From Deuterostichococcus epilithicus (lineage: Eukaryota > Chlorophyta > Trebouxiophyceae > Prasiolales > Stichococcaceae), in contig JAVTLE010000013.1 in the NCBI GenBank assembly GCA_033439295.1, positions 1,550,001-1,614,000 of the forward strand: a stretch of 64,000 bases of DNA, given 5' to 3'. The notes under the pieces are model-generated. The model was given only the letters and a program-made list of their open reading frames with translations. It searched no databases and was not told where the DNA came from. The position numbers were made by a program, and so were the translations under genes. Numbering within the stretch: the stretch's first letter is position 1; the number at the start of each line of letters is the position of its first letter. Below are positions 54,501 through 64,000 of the stretch, piece after piece.

Positions 54501-57208
54501 CAGCGCGCAGGGCCATGCGGATGGCGCGATGCCCGGCTTCATCGGCTCCTTCTCCTACAGCCAGCGAAACCTGTTTGGTCTCAACCAGAAGCTGGCTGCC
54601 ACCGTGGAGCTCGGTCAGGTGAGACGCTCACCACTCGTGCCCGGGCTACTAGAGGCCCAAATCCTTGAGCTGCCAGCCAGCGCAACTGTTTCGGCCTGAA
54701 CCAGAAGCTGGCCGCCAGTGTGCAGCTGGGTCGGGTCGGCGCTTGAGCTCAGGTGCTTGTCTCTCAGACACCTGGCTCCTCAACCTTGTCATCTCTAAGC
54801 TTGTCAGCCCGAGCTTTCCCTCGCCAGAGCTGAGCAACTGCAGGCCAGAGGTGCTGCTGGGCACCAAAGGTGAAACCCTGCACAGCACCCGTCTCGACAG
54901 CAGGTTGAAGGATGCTTGCGGTGCGTGCGGCAGGTGGACAGCCTGTTCAGGATATCGCACACGGACCCGTGGGTGGGCGGCGACACGCACCGCACCAGCC
55001 GCACCATCAATTTCCAGGTGCGCCCCCCTGCAAGCACGGCAGTGATGGGTGGGCCCTCTGCATGCAACAGCTGTAGTTTTGCTGCGGCATGCTGTTGGGC
55101 TCAGCCCCTTGGGCAGGCCGACTGGTCAGCTCACCAAACCGCTGCGAACCTGGCGAGCAGTCCTGCGTTCCTGTCAAACCGCCCATGCTGGAGAGCTCCG
55201 CTCCAGTTTCTGGACGCAGCCACAATGGATCGGGTTCAAGCGTGTGGCAAGGGCCCTTTTCCCTGCTGCTCTGCCGCAGAACACGCGAACGAGCGGCAAC
55301 GCAATCCACGGGCGGGTGCCGGACGAGCCGGGGCAGCGGCCGGAGGTGAGCGGCGCCGCCGATGGCGCGGGCGCCTCGGACTCGGGCGCCGACGGCAACG
55401 TCATCGTCGCACGGCTGCTCGGCGGCGTCGAGTATGGCCGCCCCCTGGCAGCAGGTCCGGCTTGCATTCTGCAAGGCAATGACGACACGATCATGCCGAC
55501 TGGCAGTCCTGAGGTCGATGTACTTGGCAAAGACTGCTGCCGCCCGGGAGGCTCAAGTCTGGTCAGCAGCTGCACGCCCCCTGCTGCTGCCGGAACGGCG
55601 CCGCGCCGCGGCTGCGCTGCCGGAGGGGGGCTGCCCTGACGGGGTGCGCCACGCGCTGCAGGGTGGGCGGGCACGCTGGGCGTGAACTGGCAGCGCGCAA
55701 AGTGCCTGGACGAGCACGGGCGCGCACTGCAGCAGGACGTCTACGGCAGCCCGCTCACCTTCAGCGGCGGCGACTCCGACACCATGGCGCTGGCCCTGCT
55801 GCGCGCCGTCTACTCGTGCGCCACATCTCATTTTAATCTAATCTATTAACTAGCTCAGCAGCAGCTCGTGAACCTCGACCGGTGACACGCGCACGCGCCA
55901 GTTACGGGAGGAGGCCGGGGCGTCGCCTCATGCACTGGGTTTCGCCGTCGTGCGTGCTGTCAGGGCAGTGCATGTCAGAGCATGACAGCGGCGCGGAGGG
56001 AGGCAGGGCGGCTCGGACAGCGGCCTCCAGACGTGCAGCGCCACACAGCAGCCGCCTGCGCACCTGGCGCGCTGTGAGCTGGCTGGGCACACGGATCAGC
56101 AGGATGCGGTTTGTGCTGACCCGCGGCCTTGTCGGCGGCAGGGGGCGGGGCGGCGGCGGCGGCGACACCCAGGCGGTGGTGTCCATGGAGCAGGCGCTGC
56201 CGCTGCGCGCCAATTGGCTCAACTTCAACCGCTTCCGCGCGCGCACAGAGCACACCGTCCCGCTCGGCCGCTACCGCCTGCTGCTGTGCGGCAAGGGTGC
56301 GCCCGGCGACCGACCCTGAAACCCTTATTGTTTTTGTCCCCTCCAGCAGTCCCCTGCGCCTGAATGTCGCATTGCTCTGCCTATGACAGATTCGCAGACC
56401 CGACGAGGTGACAGCGCTACACACTTCACTAAACACTTCAGTGACGCCTTTTTGACATCGTCATGGCAGGAACCGCACACCTACAGACACCGCCCCAGAG
56501 CGCATAAGTTGAACTTGTGTGAAAACCTGAATCCATGCGCACGCAAAACCTCGCAGGCGGCATGATAGTGGGGGACCTGCCTCCGTACGAGGCGTTCCCC
56601 ATTGGCGGCACGAACAGCGTGCGCGGCTACAGCGAGGGCGGCGTCGGCTCTGGCCGCAACTACGCAGCCGGCACCGCCGAATTCCACTTCCCGCTCATCA
56701 AGCCCATCCAGGTGGGCTTTCAATTGCTGCGTGAGGGTACTTTGTTCCCTGCTGAGCTGGCCAGACGCAGCCGCATCGCAACTCGAGACTCACAGCTGTG
56801 TTCAGCAGCTTCCACAAAGGGCGGCGGAGCCTGTTTGCCACAAAGCAGCAGGTGTGTCCGCGCCAGGCATTTATTGCATACCTTGTTGTTTTGACATGTC
56901 AATCGATTCGGGCCGCTTGGATCAGGATCTGGCCTGAAACCCAAGACTGCAGAGACACGTTGCAGAGATACATGGCCGAGTTGCCTTTGGCCGGCGCGCA
57001 GGGCACGCTGTTCGCGGACTACGGCACCGACATGAACAGCGGCATGAGCGTGACGGGCGACCCGGCGGGCGCGCGCGGCAAGCCGGGCAGCGGCTACGGG
57101 TACGGCGCCGGCGTGCGCGTGGACAGCCCCGTGGGCCCCCTGCGCCTGGAGTACGCCTTCAACGAGCAGGGCTTCCGCCGCTTCCACCTGGGCATCGGCA
57201 GCCACTGA
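51551..57208 (+). CDS. OEP80: OEP80 / TOC75-V outer-envelope Omp85 protein
   Basis: Omp85-family beta-barrel that assembles outer-envelope proteins of the chloroplast. Thirteen exons: 51551-52006, 52319-52507, 52861-53009, 53183-53210, 53511-53678, 54041-54157, 54439-54618, 54934-55017, 55280-55454, 55662-55815, 56142-56296, 56557-56711 and 57002-57208. They close in frame to 738 residues (Arabidopsis 732). POTRA regions include [20 protein letters not shown] and [10 protein letters not shown]. The barrel has [50 protein letters not shown], the family L6 loop [20 protein letters not shown] with [36 protein letters not shown] and the terminal [20 protein letters not shown]. The start is the first in-frame ATG. 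The frame is open upstream with transit-like sequence, so an upstream exon or start is possible. The intron at 53679 begins with GC. Confidence 0.93.
54674..54738 (+). repeat. Decayed copy of an OEP80 exon end
   Basis: The intron after exon 54439-54618 contains a diverged second copy of that exon's last part and of the splice site area. 54558-54622 (encoding [17 protein letters not shown]) matches 54674-54738 ([15 protein letters not shown]) at roughly four bases in five, 116 bp downstream. Confidence 0.85.
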
Positions 57209-57667
57209 GGAGGCCGTGTCTCGCTGGCGGAGTCGAGCAGAGGCTGTCGCCGCTCTGCCTGGCGGGTATGGGTTTTGGGGCAGGGCTCAGCGCCGAGGCG
57301 TCGCCACCAGCGAACAGGACGTTTGCCGCTTGCAGCTCGACACCTGCAGACTTTTCTTCTGCCGCATCGACTGGGGATCGGGATCATGACAGCATCAGCT
57401 GATGGCTTGAGGGGGTCAGCGGCGTCAGGCGGTCTAGAAGCATTCAGGCACTCTGCGCCATGGCATCCCGCATCCCCCAGTTACCAGGGTTTCGGACACA
57501 GGCTTCCTGTGTGCTAGAACCCGGCGGCAATGCCGACTGCAGGGTGGAATGGTCGTTGACTGGTTTGGGTGTCAGTCTATACTCTGCCGTCTTGACAAGT
57601 GCTGAGAATTACGAACACTGAACATCAATACGGTATCACCCCATGCCACTCCCAGCCACTGCAGCCT
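57209..57667. other. Convergent intergenic gap
   Basis: Between the stops of OEP80 and the aspartyl-tRNA synthetase. No feature recognised. Confidence 0.5.
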
Positions 57668-60600
57668 TCAAGGGTGGAGGCGCTTTGGGTCGCGCGGGAA
57701 CCTGCATGCAACAGAGTTTGTGTTCAGGCTCGCAGAGGTGAGGGTACAATATAAAAGGCGCCGTGCCCTGTTTCGATGGGCAGTATGGAAGCAAGCCAGT
57801 GTCACTCTGGTCGTCCAACTCTATGCACATCGAGAGCCATGGCGCTGTGCGATAGGCATGACTGCAGGACGAAGCAGGTGCATGGATTGAGAGCCGGGGT
57901 GCAGCCGCAGCGATGACCGCATCAACGCCGACCAACTCCGACGGTCTGGTCGCGCACATGGAGGTGAGGCGGATGTTGCCGAGGGCGCAGAAGAGCATGA
58001 CTACGCGTTCTAGGCCGACGCCCACGCCGCCGTGCGGTGGCGCGCCATACTTGAAGGCGTCGATGTACGACTGGATCGTTGGCACCTCGATCTCGTGCAC
58101 CTTTGCCCGCTCTGCGCCGCCGCAGCCGGGGGAAGGCGGATGAGTCTGGGGACTTGCGAAAACAAACCAGCACTAGCTGTGATGGCACTGCTGCTGTAGG
58201 CAACTGGCCTGCACCACTTGCACCCACCTTCTCCACTGACTCATCTGTGATTTGTACCAATATGCATTTGCACAGGCAGCTTCACAAACCAGTGCCACCG
58301 TGATGGAGCCACGAAAGTGAGGGCAAACGCCCGGCCTCACCCACTAGGAGGTCGGCGTCGTGGATGCGCTGGGCGCCGGAGATGATCTCCTCACCGCGGA
58401 TGAACACGTCGAAGGAGTTGCTGAGCTGCGGGTCGTCAGGGCACGGCATCGTGTAGAACGGCCGCACCTGCGCGCAAGGGCAACCTCGGCCTGTCGGGCA
58501 AATTCATTCGTGTGCCTTGCAGCTTAGAGCCGACAACCTGGCAGAGTAGTGGTCATTGCTTGCTGGGACATCTCCGGCCGCGACAGGAGCCGCATGGGGG
58601 ACAACGTGCCGCTTGGAGTCGCATGCCGCAGGAGCAGGCGCGAGCACAGGCACAGGGGGCGAGAAAAGGTGGGTAGCTGCTCACGGCGAGGGGGTAGCGG
58701 TGCAGGATGAAGAAGTCGGTCTTGTACTTCTCCCGCACCAGCTTGCCCAGCTGCCGCTCTAGCTCCGTGGTCAGGTCCCCCATCGGGTCTGCCTGGGAAA
58801 ACCCACATGAGTGAGCTTGAGCACACGGCGTGACTTTGTGCCTACCAAGGTGCCTGCCAGGCGAGCAGACGCCCGTAAGTGGAAGTTTTGGTGCTGAGAC
58901 TGTAGGTCTGGGGAGGGGGGGTCCGAACAGAAGGCAGATTCTGCAGAGCCAGAAGGCTTGCGCGTGAACGAGCACTGCAGACAGCAGGCGTCAACTCTTT
59001 CAGATACCAGGAGCAGGCACATGCTTTCGCAGAGCGCAGAGCGCAGAGCGCAGCTGTGCCAGGTCAGCACAGGAGTCGCAGGGGGAGGCAGGTCCTTCGG
59101 CCACACATTGTTCTGAGCCTTCATAGACTCAGAATTCTCCAAAAAATAGGAGCTGCACACCTCGTAGCCGGCGTCCTTGAGCATCTGGATGCCCTCTGCA
59201 AACTCCAGGCGCAGCGTCTCCGGCAGCCACAGCAGCGGCTCGAAGGGGTGCTGTGCGTTGATTGCCGCCAGCTCCTTGGCTGCGACAGCAGCGCAATTCA
59301 ATGTCATGAAAAATCTCTGCTGATAACGAGTGCGACTCTCCTAGCGACTGCATGCAAGTGGTCTTGTATGGAATCGCTGTATGGAATCGTCAGCACCTGT
59401 GGCAGCAGAGTGACACCCGCAAGCTGATGCCGCTATACTGCCGAGCACGTGCTGACACGCATCAGGAATCGGCTTGTCGCAGCAACAGCGTGAGCTGCGT
59501 GTGTATGGCCGCGCAGTGCGCAAGATAGCGGCAGACAAGGTCCTCGAAGATGTGGCGGATCAGGCGGCATCAAGCAACACGAGCATGACTAATGCACTCG
59601 CTTTCAAAAGAAACCTTGGAGACGCCAGAGAAGCACGCACCATAGGAGTGGGTGAGGCCCTCGAAGATGTGGCGGAACAGGCGGTCGATCATGTCCAGCA
59701 CTTCGAAGTAGTGCTCCTTGATCTCCATCTCAAAGTCCAGCCCCGTGAACTCGCACAGGTGCCGGTGCGTGTACGACTTCTCCGCCCTGAGTGCAGGGTT
59801 CAGGGTTTGAGGGTTTATGCGCACGGACAGCAGTGTTGAGTTGAGGCCAGACAACGGGCGATGAGGCCGATCTGCATGTCCAAGCGGCACGATGGAAGCT
59901 CCCACTCTGCTCAAGGCAGTGGGCGTTGCCGCCACGGAGCTGCCGTTGACGCCACGCCTCTGCATCAGGCTTCGAGGCGCGGAGCCTGTCTCAACTGGGC
60001 TCCTGAACGATCTGATGAAGGCTCAGGCTGCTGGCTCAGTGTTCATGCAGACGCTCAAACTGCTCTGAAACCCACCGGAAGACGGGGCCGACCTCGAAGA
60101 CGCGCCCCATGTCGGCACAGATGGCGATCTGTTTGTAGAATTGCGGCGACTGCGCGAGGCACGCCGGCTGCCCCAAGTAATCCAAGTGGAACACGCTCGC
60201 ACCGCCTGCACCACATGCAGCACAGGCACTGTCACGTCAATCTCGCATGCCGACCGAGGTACCGGCAGCGCCTTCATCTAGACGCAAGCTGGATTGAGGA
60301 CCCTCTTTGCGGCGAGCGGGCGTGCTTGGCCAGGAGTGCCACCAGCTGACAAGAGATGCCGTGCAATGCACGAAAAGCGAGCACGGTCGACAGACAGGCG
60401 CTGCGGGAGGGCACCTTCGCTGGCGCCGCCGATGAGCTTAGGTGTGTGGATCTCCACAAAGCCCTCCGAGCGCATCAGCTCCCGGAACAACTGCGACACG
60501 CCCGACTGCACCCGGAAGATCGCCTGGTTCGCCGGCGTGCGCAGGTCGATCTGCCTGTTGTCCAGCCGCGTGTCTCGGTTCACAGTCGCCATTTGCTCCC

Positions 60601-62414
60601 CCGCCGCCTGTGCGGGATACCCATTCGCATGTGTTGGCCATGTGCAGTTCTCGTGCCCAGCCGATGCACTCGGGTGCAGGGCTGTGGATCAAGCGACACG
60701 CAGCACTGGCTGCTGATTAGCGAGCCGTCCTCCTGAAACGCCGCCCGCCGCAGGCCACCTCAGGCAGTGTGCACTGCAGCCGCAGAGCAACAGCTGCAGG
60801 GCTCCGTTGACGCACCTGTGCCGCCGCAATCTGCGCCTCTGACCGCGACGCATCAGCCAGCTCCAGCGGCAGCGCTGCCGCTCGGTGGATGCACCGTACC
60901 GCCGTGACCTTCAGCTCCACCTGCAGGACGAGTGCGGTTTGGGAGCAACCTCACTCCAGGCCCCACGATGTTGCCGGAAATATCGGCAAATTACAGCCAG
61001 CGCCGAGCTGCACGACTTTGTGTATTACCCATGTTCTGTAGGTCGTCATCAACGTGTGAAATGCGCCGATTGAGTCTCGTCAACGCTGCGACCGCGCTTC
61101 CTACTCGGCTGGGCACCAAAGTCTGCGCCTACGCCAACATGCAATCCGCTAGCCGACATTCCAGCTGGCAGGTCCGCCCATGGGCGGGACAACACGGAAC
61201 CGGCACAGCGCGGTGGTGCCCCACCTGGGACTGCGTGCACGACTCCACAGGGTTGGCTGGCACTGCCACCACGCCCTCGATGTCCACGATGGACTCGCGC
61301 GTGATGTTGGTGGCGTACTTCACCATGCCCTGTGCCGCCAGGGTCGTCAAAGGTCTTTGGGAGGTTTCCAGCGAGTGTTGCCGCGTGTCAGGCCCTGTTT
61401 TCAAACCCTGTACCCTGTAAGCATGCCGTCGTCCTGCCCTGCGGCGACCCCTGCCACATGAACCGAATCCACAGCCGCAGCGTGCTGCGCATCTCCTTCG
61501 TGACGACTGCCGGCTGCATGCCGCTGACCGGCGCGCTGGCAGCAGCTCACCTTGCTGACGGTCTTGTCGTCCACGAAGAGCACCGCCTGCACCGTGGCGC
61601 TGGTGGCAGACTGCCGCACCACCAGGAAAGCTGATTTGCCCTTGCCCCGCACCGTGTGCAGCCGCCCCCGCACCAGCACCTGCGGATATGGCGGACGAGC
61701 TCTGACAGAATTTGTCGCTTTGAACATGGCTCGATTGGCGATGCCGCCATGCTGCGCGGCGCCAATCCATGATTAAGGATGAGTAGTAGTGTAGCCAGGC
61801 TCGTCGCAGCCACGTCCTTGCTAGCAGGCCGCCACTTGGGCATGGTGACGCATGTGCAAGGACGGTGGCCACATGGCAATTGCACCCAGTCAGTACATGC
61901 AAGTCACGACGGTGCACCTGCTGGTCCTTCAGCTCCGGCGTCAGCGTGTTGATGAGCGTCCACGTCCGCCCGCTTATGCTCTCGCTGCGCACCAGCTTCG
62001 CGTCGCCATACTGTGACGCCAGCGGGTCGCTGGGGTCCGGCTGTGTGGGTACCTCCGCCTGCTTGCCCCGTGCCGCGGCCTGGAAGAACATCACATGACG
62101 AGACACTTGGATTCAGTGTGGATCGATGCCACTGCGATGCCGCCACACAGCCTGTGGTCGTGCGGCGCTGTGTGGTCTGCGCTAACTCATGGCATTGTGC
62201 GTTGGGACTGATCGCAGAACTTCTGCCGCACCCTCTCAGCCTTCTTATCGGCCTTTTTGTCGCCCTTGCCCCCTTTGCCCTGCAGTCCGAAAACGATCTT
62301 TGGTCATGTCTGCGATGTGAAGATTATTCATTAAGCGCGTGCACTCGTAATGCATGCATTGCAACTCACCGAAGCCGCAGGCTCCGGCAGCGGCTCCCGC
62401 TCGTCCCACCACAT
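57668..62414 (-). CDS. DARS1: Cytosolic aspartyl-tRNA synthetase
   Basis: Class IIb synthetase charging tRNA-Asp in the cytosol, eukaryotic type. Exon 1 (62414-62370) is [15 protein letters not shown]. Exon 2 (62279-62232) is a Lys-rich extension, [16 protein letters not shown]. Next come the OB-fold ([40 protein letters not shown]) and the hinge ([16 protein letters not shown]). The catalytic core has [37 protein letters not shown], motif 2 [80 protein letters not shown], and motif 3 [20 protein letters not shown]. The last exon (57701-57668) supplies [10 protein letters not shown] and the stop. No presequence precedes the start, consistent with the cytosol. A partial duplicate of one exon lies in the intron near 59542. 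Confidence 0.93.
59542..59567 (-). repeat. Partial copy of an AspRS exon segment
   Basis: 26 bases match 59659-59684 at 25 positions. The latter encodes RLFRHIFEG in the aspartyl-tRNA synthetase; the copy would read RLIRHIFED. It is 117 bp further along the gene, in what I read as intron. Confidence 0.9.
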
Positions 62415-62828
62415 CAGCGCAGTCTGCCACTGAGTTTGTGTATCGATCAACGCCCAACACACTTAGTTGTGTCCGATGTGCCGTGCAATGCGTCGGCAGA
62501 GTATCACCAGGTCGAATTTTTGTGCAGGACACCAAAGCCGCAAGTACAATGGTGCCTTCTGCACTGTGAGCAGTCGCGATACGAAGGCCGCCTCCGTCGC
62601 CGCCCTGTGGTGATGCACAGTCACCATGACATGCACAATGCCCTGACCTGATGTCCTGACCCAGATGCTACACCTCATCTGATCCTCTTTTACATAGCAT
62701 TGCCGAAGTCACACACAGGCAAAGAATTGGCATAGCTACCTACGCGACCCTCAAGTTTATTGACTGCCTGCGCCGCGCACGCGCCGCGCTTTCAAGACCG
62801 CATGCTTTCGCCGAGTAGAATCACCTTC
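62415..62828. other. Intergenic gap
   Basis: Between the start of the aspartyl-tRNA synthetase and the stop of the transporter, both on the - strand. It should hold the synthetase promoter. Nothing else seen. Confidence 0.5.
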
Positions 62829-64000
62829 TCAAATCCGCGGCCACAACAGCGGCTTAAGGGCCAGCACCGACACACCCGTGCCGATGACGAGCACCATCAC
62901 CGGCAGCACGACCTCGTGCAGCGTCTCGTGCCAGGAGCCGCCCCGCCACCTGACTGCCGGCTGCTCCATGCTGCCCTCAGCGTCTGTCGGCAACGCCTGC
63001 GCAGTCCATGTCCAGGGGTCCACCAAGGGCGATCCCAACAAGAGCAATGTGGCAATGGCTGAAAGCCCACTGATGGACGCCAGATCCCTCGGCCCACCGG
63101 ATCCACAGGACAGCAGACTCCAGGTCGTACAAGCTGTGGCATGGTGAACAGCAGTACACACTGCGTCCGCCCACCTGCTGGCGGGCCTGCCGCCGCAGCA
63201 TGAGGTGCAGCGCGACCGGGATGGCGTAGCACACGGCCGCGACGGCGGTCGCGCCAGTGATGGCGAAAATTTTCTCTGCGTAGTCCGGGAACGCGAGCGC
63301 CACGCCGAGGCTGCTGCCCACGATAAGGGCGGTCAGGGCCGTGTGGCGGCGCCGGGAGAAGGGCGCATCCTCGCCGGCCAACAGGCAGTCCAGGGTGTAG
63401 CGCAGCGACAGCTGCGCCGGCAGCGAACCCAGGTCAGCGGGAGCTCGCTCTTTCGTTAGAAGATTCGACAGCAACGACATCATGGCAGCCTTGGCGGCTG
63501 TCATGGCGCTCTGTCTGCAGGCGCTGTGATGCTGAGCACAGCCTCGGTGGGCTCTCGAAGCACAAGGCAGTGTCAACCCATGCGCCAGAAAGCCACCCTG
63601 TGTGCTGGCGAAGGCAGCGGCGCCCGGCAAGTGGCCCGCAGTCCATATGCACCGGTCACACCTGTATCGGCGGTATGCTGATCGCCAGGTAGGCGACGAG
63701 CACCGCATCAAGGACACCCTCAGCGTGCCCGCCCAGCCAGGTGTTCTTCAGCAGGTCGCCCTGCGTCGCCAGCCCGAAGCGCGCCGCACCAAAGATGCCG
63801 ATCAGGCCATACACCGCCAGCGCAATTCCTGCTCGATTACACGAAACAGCCTGTCCAGAGTTCCCTGGTGGCCAACGATTCTGCGACCCATCGGAGGACA
63901 ACTAAAGGGTCTGGCTCTCCAAACAAGGAAGGAACGCCGCCTGCTGACGCATTGCCATAGTCCAAAAAAGCGCTGCCAGAGCTGCGCACCCATGACGACG
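62829..64000 (-). CDS. Amino acid transporter, AAAP/SLC38-type (3' part)
   Basis: C-terminal portion of a transmembrane amino acid transporter (Aa_trans family). Minus-strand exons: GIALAVYGLIGIFGAARFGL then AVLVAYLAISIPPIQ (63835 to about 63662); RYTLDCLLAGEDAPFSRRRH, TALTALIVGSSLGVALAFPD, YAEKIFAITGATAVAAVCYA and IPVALHLMLRRQA (about 63470-63180); and HETLHEVVLPVMVLVIGTGV then SVLALKPLLWPRI with TGA at 62831-62829. Order and motifs (G-x-x-G-x-x-x-FG, ISIPPIQ, PDIE-like PDY, F-x-x-TGAT, IP-x-x-x-HL) are those of helices 7 to 11 of the family. The 5' end lies beyond the window; sequence above 63840 looks like intron. Substrate cannot be told from this part. Confidence 0.8.

Noticed and set aside
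57750-57758. TATAAAAGG, a textbook TATA box on the + strand
   Set aside because: It lies inside the last AspRS intron and no gene or RNA on the + strand could be recognised downstream, so chance is as likely.
1-64000. Mobile elements, virus copies, CRISPR arrays or a bacterial-type defence system
   Set aside because: Looked for transposase, reverse transcriptase, integrase, capsid or Cas-like motifs and long terminal repeats on both strands; none were seen.

Overview
The window looks like nuclear DNA of a green alga, most likely a trebouxiophyte-type chlorophyte; the lineage is my inference. It is GC-rich and its genes are broken by many short spliceosomal introns (commonly GTGCGC or GTGAGC donors and GCAG acceptors). 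The gene set is plant-like: plastid ARC6, OEP80, ABA4, RbfA, ribosome recycling factor and an HHL1-like protein; plant-type COX5C; TRAIP with the plant DGRGGRVKVL signature. No bacterial operon, rRNA, tRNA, CRISPR array or recognisable transposon or virus copy was seen. Ambiguous bases occur only near 19530-19546.

Layout: 1-1916 (+) 3' end of an unrecognised gene. 2291-4204 (-) plastid RbfA. 5256-7826 (+) fermentative D-lactate dehydrogenase. 7827-9343 gap with a 42-bp perfect hairpin. 9344-10472 (+) HHL1-like photosystem II protein. 10739-12535 (-) plastid ribosome recycling factor, head to head with 12586-12999 (+) COX5C. 13275-16375 (-) CLP1. 17404-21814 (+) ARC6. 22601-24005 (-) and 24670-26629 (+) two unrecognised low-complexity proteins, divergent. 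27007-28201 (-) ABA4. 28766-29765 (-) PRKRIP1 homolog. 30546-32588 (+) SSU72. 33172-39298 (-) a large single-pass membrane protein with proline-rich hinges and Gly-Trp repeats. 39794-41582 (+) exosome RRP42. 42139-42420 (-) signal peptidase subunit SPC12. 43158-47168 (-) TRAIP-like RING E3. 47786-50327 (+) coiled-coil, possibly axonemal protein. 50413-51267 (-) canopy-like ER protein. 51551-57208 (+) OEP80. 57668-62414 (-) cytosolic aspartyl-tRNA synthetase. 62829-64000 (-) 3' part of an amino acid transporter.

The genes form no single pathway. Many serve the plastid (translation, division, outer-envelope biogenesis, neoxanthin, PSII protection); others serve RNA metabolism (CLP1, SSU72, RRP42, PRKRIP1), the secretory pathway (SPC12, canopy) and genome maintenance (TRAIP).

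The most unusual signals are not new gene systems but structural: frequent GC-AG introns (seven in four genes, three of them in the lactate dehydrogenase), an intron that seems to lack an AG acceptor, three genes carrying a decayed copy of their own exon segment about 115 bp away, and the unrecognised membrane protein with repeated GGGALW modules. Exon models were made by eye from reading frame, splice signals and remembered family sequences; where exon sums are given, the frame closes exactly.
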